From Tepidisphaeraceae bacterium (GTDB lineage: Bacteria; Planctomycetota; Phycisphaerae; Tepidisphaerales; Tepidisphaeraceae), in the NCBI GenBank assembly GCA_025450555.1, contig JANWHF010000153.1, positions 1 through 6,901 on the forward strand: DNA of 6,901 nt, given 5' to 3'. Positions within the stretch are counted from its first letter, which is position 1. Each line of letters begins with the position of its first letter. A model generated the notes under the pieces. That model worked only from the letters and a program-made list of their open reading frames with translations. It ran no database searches and was not told where the DNA came from. Shown here piece after piece: positions 1 through 5,500 of the stretch. Made by a program: the position numbers and the translations under genes.

Positions 1-995
1 GCGATCCGGTTCTGTTTCAGCACTTTTTCTGGTTCTATTCGCACCCGGCAGTTTACATCATGATTCTGCCGGCCATGGGCGTCATCAGCGATGTCATGGT
101 GGCTTTCAGCCGAAAGAGCATCTTCGGCTACAGCTTCGTCGCCGCCAGCTCGCTGGCCATCGCGCTGCTGAGCTTTTTGGTTTGGGGCCATCACATGTTT
201 GTCACGGGCATGTCGCCGCTGACCAATGCGGTCTTCAGCCTGATTACGTTCTGCATCGCCATCCCATCGGCCGTCAAAGTCTTTAACTGGCTGGGCACGA
301 TGCATGGCGGATCAATCCGACTCAAGACGCCGATGCTCTATGCGTTGGGCTTCATCTTCCTCTTCACCATCGGCGGACTGACCGGCTTGTTCCTCGGCTC
401 GCTCTCGACCGACATTCATTTGACCAACACCTATTTCATCGTTGCCCACTTCCACTACGTGATGATGGGCAGCACGCTGTTTGGGTTCATGGCCGGCATG
501 TATTACTGGTGGCCCAAGATGTTTGGCCGGATGTACAGCGAAAAGATCGCTGTGACGGGTTTCCTGCTGGCGTTCATCGGATTCAATCTCACGTTTTTCC
601 CGCAGTTCATCGGCGGGTCGCAGGGCCTGCCCCGCCGCTATGCCAGCTACACCGACGGGCCTCTGGTTCATGTGCCGTTTACCAACAAACATGTGCCGCT
701 CTTTGTGACCGTGCATCGCACGTCCACAGTCGGGGCATATACCCTGGGCAGCGGCCTGGCGATCGCTCTTTTGAGCTGGGTGCTCTCGCTGAAGTTCGGA
801 CCGAAAGCGCCAGACAATCCCTGGGGCGCTAACACGCTGGAGTGGCAGACTACTTCGCCGCCGCCCCACGATAATTTCAAATATACGCCTTTGGCCGGGG
901 ATCCCTATGACCTGGAGGGCTGGACGTACGAGCCGGATACCAATGGCTGGGTGAATCCAGCTTCGCAATGGGCGAGTGTTTCCGCAGCCCATTGA
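1..995 (+). CDS. coxA: Cytochrome c oxidase subunit I, A2-type heme-copper oxidase (5' partial)
   Basis: This is the catalytic membrane subunit that reduces O2 at a heme a3-CuB centre. The reading frame is open from position 3 to the TGA at 993-995, so the gene starts upstream; the first ATG in the window (60) is internal. Visible CuB ligands are the His at 42-44, in the motif YSHPAVY with the cross-linking Tyr at 54-56, and the His pair at 189-194 (WGHHMF). The K-channel Lys is at 276-278 (VKVFNW). The heme ligands are the two His of AHFHY at 447-449 and 453-455. The LPRRY heme-propionate motif starts at 627, and the C-terminal NPWGANTLEW motif is intact. The Tyr-Ser before HPAVY marks the A2 subfamily, as in Thermus and Rhodothermus caa3 oxidases, which lack the HPEV glutamate. 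The usual Mg-site His-Asp is Thr-Asn (423-428). About 13 extra residues follow LPRRY. It is the first gene visible of a four-gene oxidase operon. The family assignment is secure. Confidence 0.97.
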   Translation, partial: DPVLFQHFFWFYSHPAVYIMILPAMGVISDVMVAFSRKSIFGYSFVAASSLAIALLSFLVWGHHMFVTGMSPLTNAVFSLITFCIAIPSAVKVFNWLGTMHGGSIRLKTPMLYALGFIFLFTIGGLTGLFLGSLSTDIHLTNTYFIVAHFHYVMMGSTLFGFMAGMYYWWPKMFGRMYSEKIAVTGFLLAFIGFNLTFFPQFIGGSQGLPRRYASYTDGPLVHVPFTNKHVPLFVTVHRTSTVGAYTLGSGLAIALLSWVLSLKFGPKAPDNPWGANTLEWQTTSPPPHDNFKYTPLAGDPYDLEGWTYEPDTNGWVNPASQWASVSAAH

Positions 996-1040
996 CGCCG
1001 GCAAACTCCCGGCATCCTGATTTGCGATTGAGACGTTAAC

Positions 1041-1045
1041 GAGGA
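1041..1045 (+). promoter_or_regulatory. Ribosome binding site of the first subunit III gene
   Basis: GAGGA lies 3 bases before the ATG at 1049. The spacing is short, but this is the only purine-rich match in the 53-base gap after subunit I, and it supports the chosen start. No promoter is apparent in that gap, so transcription probably reads through from upstream. Confidence 0.5.
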
Positions 1046-1048
1046 CGC

Positions 1049-2263
1049 ATGAGCACCGTCGAAACCAATTCCGCCGCGGCGCACGGTCATGACAATCATG
1101 ACTCGCACCTGGCGCATCACTTTGACACGCCCGAGCAGCAGTTTCAGTCGGCCAAGCTCGGAATGTGGGTCTTTCTGGGCACTGAAATCCTGATGTTCGG
1201 CGGGTTGTTCTGCGCCTATTCGGTGTACCGCCACAACCATCCCGATGTCTTCGCCGTCGCCCACGAAGCGCTCGACCGCACCCTGGGCGCGATCAATACG
1301 CTCGTTCTGATCACCAGCAGCCTGACGATGGCCTGGGCGGTGCGATGTGCCCAGCTCGGCCAGCAACGGGCGCTGCGCTGGCTGATGGCAGTCACGCTCG
1401 TTGGCGGTTACGGATTCCTGGGAATCAAAGCCGTCGAATACCACACCAAGTGGGAACACAAGCTCTTCTTTGGCTCAGGTAACTCCTACTACGGCTGGGA
1501 TGGAAAGCAGGACCTCAAGGGTTACTTCCAGGAAGAGGCTGAAAAAGGGAGCGCTAACGGCGAACAGCCTGCCGCCAATGGTTCTGAGGCTGCCGCGGCC
1601 TCCGAGAAAGCTCCGGCCGCCGCTGCGCCAGCACCGGCAGCCGCGCCTGCTGCCCAAGCCTCGGCCAATCCTGCGTCGACAATTCCTGAGATGACGTTCC
1701 AGCCCGGCGCGGCAATCGACGGAAATGCCGGGACAAACGACCAGGCTAAGATCGTCGCGACCTTTGCGGATCCGCACGGCGTCGCATCGCACTACGCGAC
1801 GCCGGCCGAAGAACCGGCCATGACGGTCAATAATCTGACCCCGCCTGATAGGCAGCGCATATACACCTTCTTCGCCGTTTACTTTTTCATGACCGGCCTG
1901 CACGGCCTGCACGTGATCATCGGCATGTCGGTGATTTACTGGGTTCTTCTGCGTGCCGGAGGACCGCAGCGCAAGCGGTGGCTGGTTCCCGCGGCCCCCA
2001 TATCAGTCGGACTGTTCCTGACCTACCTTGGGATCATTATTCCCGGCCCCAGCCGGCTTCCGCTGTTAGTCATTGGAATTTCGATTGCAGTCGCCGCGGC
2101 CCTATGGGCCGTGCTGTGGACTACACTCGGTTCGCGCGTCCCGGCTGCCAAGCCTGAATTTGGCCCCAACTATTTCACGCCTGTCGATCTGGCCGGCCTT
2201 TACTGGCACCTGGTCGATATGGTTTGGATTTTCCTTTTCCCGATGCTGTACCTGATTCACTAA
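1049..2263 (+). CDS. coxC: Cytochrome c oxidase subunit III, long form with two insertions
   Basis: This is the non-catalytic core subunit that packs against subunit I and helps sustain proton uptake. At 404 residues it is about twice the length of the five-helix bacterial form. A His-rich N-terminus (six His in residues 12-24) precedes TM1 (35-60), which has the conserved FLGTE (Glu46). TM2 (80-99, NTLVLITSS) and TM3 (110-130) follow; TM3 ends in AVEY with Glu130, the probable equivalent of bovine Glu90. A hydrophilic Ala/Pro-rich spacer spans about residues 135-265. TM4 (271-301) carries TGLHGLHVIIG. Two additional hydrophobic helices (about 312-332 and 336-360) follow before the final helix with YWHLVDMVWIFLF (385-397). 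Basic residues RKR just after TM4 place that loop in the cytoplasm, so the spacer should be on the outer face. Start ATG 1049 is backed by GAGGA at 1041. The gene lies 53 bases after subunit I and 6-18 bases before subunit IV, clearly in one operon. Confidence 0.95.
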   Translation: MSTVETNSAAAHGHDNHDSHLAHHFDTPEQQFQSAKLGMWVFLGTEILMFGGLFCAYSVYRHNHPDVFAVAHEALDRTLGAINTLVLITSSLTMAWAVRCAQLGQQRALRWLMAVTLVGGYGFLGIKAVEYHTKWEHKLFFGSGNSYYGWDGKQDLKGYFQEEAEKGSANGEQPAANGSEAAAASEKAPAAAAPAPAAAPAAQASANPASTIPEMTFQPGAAIDGNAGTNDQAKIVATFADPHGVASHYATPAEEPAMTVNNLTPPDRQRIYTFFAVYFFMTGLHGLHVIIGMSVIYWVLLRAGGPQRKRWLVPAAPISVGLFLTYLGIIIPGPSRLPLLVIGISIAVAAALWAVLWTTLGSRVPAAKPEFGPNYFTPVDLAGLYWHLVDMVWIFLFPMLYLIH

Positions 2264-2281
2264 GAGCGAGTGCGAAACGAT

Positions 2282-2677
2282 ATGGCTGCTGATCAACAAC
2301 ATCCGACTCTGACCCCCGCGGGCGCTGAAGGGCACGGCATCGATCCCAACATCGGCGGGAAGCACATTCACACGACCTCGCCGATGCTGCTGCTGGGCGT
2401 GTACGGAATTCTGGTGTTTCTCACCATCCTTACCGTCGCGGTGACGAAAGTGGACGTGGGCGATTTCAATATCTGGATCGCATTGGCCATTGCCGTTGCC
2501 AAGGCGAGCTTCGTGGCCCTTTATTTCATGCACCTGCGATGGGACAGCCCGTTCAATGGCGCAATCCTGATTTTTGCATTCGTGTTCGTGGCGATATTCA
2601 TTGGCATGTCGGTCATGGACAGCCACAACTATCGCCCCTTCATGCATGCTCCGACGCCGGGCACAGCGCCGTATTAA
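2282..2677 (+). CDS. Cytochrome c oxidase subunit IV (COX4_pro / CtaF-CyoD-like)
   Basis: This small accessory membrane subunit of bacterial heme-copper oxidases stabilises the complex. From ATG 2282 it has 131 residues, near the usual family length. A hydrophilic His-containing N-terminus is followed by three membrane helices at about 34-54 (SPMLLLGVYGILVFLTILTV), 62-83 and 91-111. Family hallmarks are LTILTVAVTKVDVG in the first loop, the membrane-embedded Lys74 in IAVAKASFVALYFMHL, and FMHLRW at 82-87. A GTG at 2270 is also in frame and would add four residues (MRND). Neither start has a strong ribosome binding site: AAGAG at 2262-2266 is 3 bases before the GTG, and GAGCGAG at 2264-2270 is 11 bases before the ATG. 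I prefer the ATG because MAADQQHP resembles typical N-termini, but the start is uncertain. The gene follows subunit III almost directly, implying coupled expression. Confidence 0.9.
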   Translation: MAADQQHPTLTPAGAEGHGIDPNIGGKHIHTTSPMLLLGVYGILVFLTILTVAVTKVDVGDFNIWIALAIAVAKASFVALYFMHLRWDSPFNGAILIFAFVFVAIFIGMSVMDSHNYRPFMHAPTPGTAPY

Positions 2678-2704
2678 CGCAGGAGTGCTCAGAGCAGCCT
2701 AAGA

Positions 2705-2718
2705 TCGGAATCTTCCGA
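2705..2718. repeat. Short perfect inverted repeat before the second subunit III gene
   Basis: TCGGAA-TC-TTCCGA is a perfect 6-base inverted repeat around a 2-base centre. It lies between the subunit IV stop (2675-2677) and the GGAGG at 2725. It could be a small mRNA hairpin that sets subunit ratios, or a dyad protein-binding site. It is short enough to be chance, so function is unproven. Confidence 0.3.
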
Positions 2719-2724
2719 CGTCAT

Positions 2725-2729
2725 GGAGG
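2725..2729 (+). promoter_or_regulatory. Strong Shine-Dalgarno of the second subunit III gene
   Basis: GGAGG lies 6 bases before the ATG at 2736. It is the best ribosome binding site in the window and fixes that start. It suggests the second subunit III is translated independently and well, rather than by coupling across the 58-base gap after subunit IV. Confidence 0.75.
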
Positions 2730-2735
2730 CCGATC

Positions 2736-3368
2736 ATGATCCGACCTGCAACTGATGAAGTTGATTATTTGACCCCCGGCACGCCCCCACCCAAGGCCAG
2801 CACGATCGGCCTGTGGCTATTCCTTGCCGCGCTGACGATGCTCTTCGCGGCGAGCCTCGTGGGATACCTGTTGATCCGCCACAGTGGAAACCGCGCGGTA
2901 TCCGGACCGATCCAGTTGCCCAAGCTGCTGTATTTCAGCACGGCGATGGTCATCGGCGTGAGCATCACGATCAGCCTGGCGGTTTCATCGCTGCACCGTG
3001 AACGACAACACTCCTTCCGGCTCTGGATCATCCTCTCGCTGCTGCTGGGCATCGCATTCATCGCCATCCAGACGCCGGCTATGATCGAGCTGATCCAGCG
3101 GCATGAGGTTCTGATCCAGCAGTTGCGCCGCATGGGCGCGGCAACGGGGGCCGGCACCGCGCTCTATGGACTCATCTTCGTCCTGGTGCTGCTCCATGCC
3201 CTGCACGTCGTGGGCGGGATCATCGTGCTGGTGCGCGTCTCCATTCAAGGCGTTCGCGGCCGCTATGACCACGAGCATTTCCTGCCGGTCAAGCATGCCG
3301 CGATGTACTGGCACTTCCTGGATGTGGTCTGGATCGTGATGTTCAGCACTTTCCTGCTGACGCGATGA
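2736..3368 (+). CDS. Second cytochrome c oxidase subunit III paralogue (five-helix form)
   Basis: A heme-copper oxidase subunit III-like protein of 210 residues, close to the usual length of the short bacterial form. A Pro-rich cytoplasmic N-terminus is followed by five helices at about 23-46, 62-84, 95-118, 141-167 and 185-207. Family signatures are LLHALHVVGGIIVLVRV (152-168, matching LTGxHGxHVxxG) and AAMYWHFLDVVWIVMF (188-203, matching YWHFVDxVWxxLF). It lacks the acidic residue normally found in helix 1: GLWLFLAALTMLF stands where FLxSExxxF is expected. In helix 3 the sequence IQTPAMIEL suggests the usual QxxE glutamate is Ala115. It is therefore a diverged paralogue of the gene at 1049-2263, not a duplicate. 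It may be an extra structural subunit or may replace the first in an alternative complex. GGAGG at 2725 supports the start. It is the last gene of the operon. Confidence 0.9.
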   Translation: MIRPATDEVDYLTPGTPPPKASTIGLWLFLAALTMLFAASLVGYLLIRHSGNRAVSGPIQLPKLLYFSTAMVIGVSITISLAVSSLHRERQHSFRLWIILSLLLGIAFIAIQTPAMIELIQRHEVLIQQLRRMGAATGAGTALYGLIFVLVLLHALHVVGGIIVLVRVSIQGVRGRYDHEHFLPVKHAAMYWHFLDVVWIVMFSTFLLTR

Positions 3369-3371
3369 GTG

Positions 3372-4040
3372 CTATTGGTTCGACAGCGGCACTTCGATCT
3401 TCTTGTGCGCTACCCACCAGACGACGCCCGAACCGCCGACGGCATGCACCGTCAGGACATAGCCGCGGTAAGCCGGCACCTCGTAATCCTCATCCTCTTC
3501 CGCGCCAATCGAGCTTCGCGGCGGCGGAGTCGCGCCCAACGGTGCCAGTGCCGCATCGACTTCGTCCATGGTCATGCCCTTGTGCAACAGCCGATTGGCC
3601 TGGTCCTGAAGCTTCTCGGCCGTCGGGTCGTAGAGCGAATCCATCACCAGCTTTCGGTCCTGCTCGAATTCGCTGCGCGAAATGTCCACGACGCTGTTAT
3701 TTTCCTGCGGCTTTCCATCCTTGGTCCAGAACCTGTTGATAATCAGCGCGTTGGGCTGAAGACTCATCACGATCGAAGGGCCGAAGATGCGCACGTCGGG
3801 GTAGCCGGCGTCGCGTCCCGCGTCGTAAGGGCGTCGCTTGCGCTCCAGCAGCTCTGTCAGTTTCGCGACGGCCGGTGAATTGCCCGGCAGCGGTCCATAG
3901 CGCTGCACCACCTGATCGTGCCCGACGCTGGCGACTAGCGAAGCCCTGCTCAAATCGATGGGCGGCGGCGGCGTCGAAGTGGCGCAGCCGGCCAAAACAA
4001 AGATTGCGCCAAGAATCGTGAACGTCTTAAAGTGCATCAT
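3372..4040 (-). CDS. Putative lipoprotein of unknown function
   Basis: A membrane-anchored lipoprotein I do not recognise. Starting at the ATG at 4040 it has 222 residues. Residues 1-19 form a type II signal peptide: a short basic start (HFK), a hydrophobic core and the lipobox VLAGC with the lipidated Cys19. An ATG at 4055 would add MENSI, but GGAGAA at 4053-4048 lies inside that extension and 7 bases before the 4040 start, so the shorter form is preferred. After a Pro-rich stretch the protein is soluble and charged. Residues about 155-169 (GMTMDEVDAALAPLG) resemble the GMTxxEVxxxLG helix-turn of SmpA/OmlA (BamE-like) lipoproteins, but the rest shows no clear homology. An acidic patch EEDEDYE lies at 181-187, and a WWVAHKK strand is near the C-terminus. 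It is a single gene convergent with the oxidase operon and divergent from the amine oxidase; nothing links it firmly to either. Confidence 0.85.
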   Translation of the reverse strand: MMHFKTFTILGAIFVLAGCATSTPPPPIDLSRASLVASVGHDQVVQRYGPLPGNSPAVAKLTELLERKRRPYDAGRDAGYPDVRIFGPSIVMSLQPNALIINRFWTKDGKPQENNSVVDISRSEFEQDRKLVMDSLYDPTAEKLQDQANRLLHKGMTMDEVDAALAPLGATPPPRSSIGAEEDEDYEVPAYRGYVLTVHAVGGSGVVWWVAHKKIEVPLSNQ

Positions 4041-4047
4041 TATCGAA

Positions 4048-4053
4048 TTCTCC
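4048..4053 (-). promoter_or_regulatory. Ribosome binding site deciding the lipoprotein start
   Basis: On the minus strand GGAGAA lies 7 bases before the ATG at 4040-4038. No comparable motif precedes the upstream ATG at 4055. This favours the 222-residue form, whose signal peptide has a more typical short N-region. Confidence 0.55.
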
Positions 4054-4144
4054 ATGGATCACATGCATTGATCGGCATTCCGTTGCGTCAATCCGCTGAA
4101 GTTATTCCAAGACTACCGTTCCCAGCGCTGTCGCGAAAGCGGTA

Positions 4145-4150
4145 TAGAAT
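4145..4150 (+). promoter_or_regulatory. Possible -10 element of the amine oxidase gene
   Basis: TAGAAT at 4145-4150 matches TATAAT at five of six positions and overlaps TATAGA at 4143-4148. A transcript starting 6-7 bases downstream would begin at or next to the TTG at 4157, giving a leaderless mRNA. No good -35 hexamer is seen 16-19 bases upstream, so the call is weak. Confidence 0.3.
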
Positions 4151-4156
4151 CTTTGC

Positions 4157-5500
4157 TTGAACCAGGCGGATGTCATCATCATCGGCGCAGGAGCCGCAGG
4201 GTTGGCGGCAGCCCGCTATCTTTCCAATCATGGGCGCAGCACCATTCTTCTCGAAGCGCGCGAACGAATTGGCGGGCGAATCTTCACCGTCCGCGATTCT
4301 CAGCTGAACATGCCTGTCGAATTGGGCGCGGAGTTTATTCACGGCCGACCGGAAGAAACGTGGAAACTGCTTCGTGAAGCCAACCTCTCTGCCTTTGATC
4401 TGCCCTTCGAGCAATATCGGCTTTCGCGCGGCCGGCTGGTGCATCTGGGTGAAGAGAATCCCGAAATGGAAAAGGTCATGGCCGGCCTGGCTCAACTTGG
4501 GCCGAAGGACATGAGTTTTTCGGATTATCTGAACACGGCGGCGGCAAGGAAGGCGACCCCCGCCGCGCGGCGGTTTGCCCGGGATTTTGTCGAAGGATTC
4601 GATGCCGCCGATCCCGATCGAATCAGCGCCAAAGCTCTGGCCGAGGAACAGGAAGGCCTCGGGGATGTTGAAGAGGAAACGCAGTTTCGGCTGCTCGATG
4701 GCTACGGCGCATTGATGAAATGGATGGCCGACTCGCTCGATCCCAGGCGCGCCGAGATTTGTCTGAACACCGTCGTTTCGGAAATCTGCTGGCGCGAATC
4801 AAGCGTCGAAGTAATTGCATCGGCCGCAGGTCGGAATGAATCGTTTCGTGGTCGGTGCGCGATCATCACGCTGCCGATTGGTATCCTGCAGCTTCCACCA
4901 TCCGCACGCGCAGCGGTTCGTTTTTCGCCCGACATTCCGGGTTTTCGAACGGCGGCCATGCAGCTTGCTCCCGGCGCGGTCGTTAAGGCGGTTCTGCGCT
5001 TTCGCGAGTCGTTCTGGGAAGATCCAGCCGTCGCCCGCGCGGCACGAGCGGGTAATGAGCTGCGCGATGCAGTGTTTTTCTACGCGACCGGCTTGCCCTT
5101 TCCGACCTGGTGGACCATGCGGCCACTGCGCGTGCCCATATTGACCGCCTGGGCCGGTGGCCCCAGCGCGCACGCGCTATCGGGGCTGAGCCAAGACGAG
5201 CTGCTTGCCGCCGCGATTGAAACATTGCACCAATTATTCAAAATCTCTCCGCGAAAACTCCGCTCGCTCCTCGAGCATTTTTACACCCACGAATGGATCA
5301 ATGATCCCTACGCCCGTGGCGCCTACAGCTACGTCACCGTCGGCGGAATGTCCGCCCGCGTTAAGCTTGCTAAGCCGATCGAAGGCACGCTCTTCTTCGC
5401 CGGCGAAGCGATCGACACGACCGGCCAAGCCAGCACCGTCGCGGGCGCTCTCTCCAGCGGCCGCCGGGCAGCGGAGGTGGTGATCAGGAGTCTAAGTTGA
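4157..5500 (+). CDS. FAD-dependent amine oxidase (flavin monoamine/polyamine oxidase family)
   Basis: A predicted flavoenzyme that oxidises an amine to an imine, hydrolysed to an aldehyde and ammonia, with O2 reduced to H2O2. The substrate cannot be told. The 447 residues match the family. The N-terminal Rossmann motif GAGAAGLAAA is at 10-19, with the ribose-binding Glu33 in LLEARERIGGRI. LGAEFIHG is at 56-63, DGYGALMKWM at 181-190 and ITLPIGIL at 237-244. Lys277 in VVKAVLRF probably corresponds to the conserved flavin-proximal Lys (Lys296 of MAO-B). HEWINDPYARGAYSY is at 378-392, and the C-terminal FAD motif FFAGEAIDTTGQASTVAGAL at 413-432. No signal peptide is seen, so it is probably cytoplasmic, and no covalent-FAD Cys is evident. 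An in-frame TAG at 4145-4147 leaves TTG 4157 as the only usual start codon before the Rossmann fold, and it has no Shine-Dalgarno. The gene is monocistronic by context, diverging from the lipoprotein gene. A related desaturase of the same fold is less likely. Confidence 0.92.
   Translation: MNQADVIIIGAGAAGLAAARYLSNHGRSTILLEARERIGGRIFTVRDSQLNMPVELGAEFIHGRPEETWKLLREANLSAFDLPFEQYRLSRGRLVHLGEENPEMEKVMAGLAQLGPKDMSFSDYLNTAAARKATPAARRFARDFVEGFDAADPDRISAKALAEEQEGLGDVEEETQFRLLDGYGALMKWMADSLDPRRAEICLNTVVSEICWRESSVEVIASAAGRNESFRGRCAIITLPIGILQLPPSARAAVRFSPDIPGFRTAAMQLAPGAVVKAVLRFRESFWEDPAVARAARAGNELRDAVFFYATGLPFPTWWTMRPLRVPILTAWAGGPSAHALSGLSQDELLAAAIETLHQLFKISPRKLRSLLEHFYTHEWINDPYARGAYSYVTVGGMSARVKLAKPIEGTLFFAGEAIDTTGQASTVAGALSSGRRAAEVVIRSLS

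Noticed and set aside
312..1004. Long minus-strand reading frame opposite subunit I
   Set aside because: It lies antisense to a conserved gene, is rich in Arg, His and Glu as expected from reversed high-GC codons, and has no recognisable domain or ribosome binding site.
997..1013. Small hairpin GCCGG-loop-CCGGC after the subunit I stop
   Set aside because: Only 5 pairs with a 7-base loop and no T-tract, within an operon; too short to call a terminator or regulatory element in high-GC DNA.
1589..1666. The Ala/Pro tract as a tandem DNA repeat or frameshift artefact
   Set aside because: No regular repeat unit is seen at the DNA level, and the frame stays open with conserved subunit III helices on both sides.
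905..1912. Minus-strand reading frames opposite the first subunit III gene (905-1459 and 1475-1912)
   Set aside because: Low-complexity Arg/Gly-rich translations created by the complementary strand of the Ala/Pro spacer and membrane helices; the sense strand is clearly coding.
2102..2647. Minus-strand reading frame across the subunit III/IV junction
   Set aside because: It overlaps two conserved genes, and its His/Glu-rich composition is the mirror of membrane helices.
3369..3878. Plus-strand reading frames opposite the lipoprotein gene
   Set aside because: The minus strand has a lipobox, a ribosome binding site and balanced composition, whereas the plus-strand translations are Arg/Pro/Ser-rich with no motif.
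4086..4091. TTGACG on the minus strand as a -35 box for the lipoprotein gene
   Set aside because: No acceptable -10 hexamer lies 16-18 bases downstream, so no promoter is claimed.
4088..4495. Minus-strand reading frame overlapping the amine oxidase start
   Set aside because: It covers the conserved Rossmann-fold codons of the flavoenzyme and has no recognisable features.
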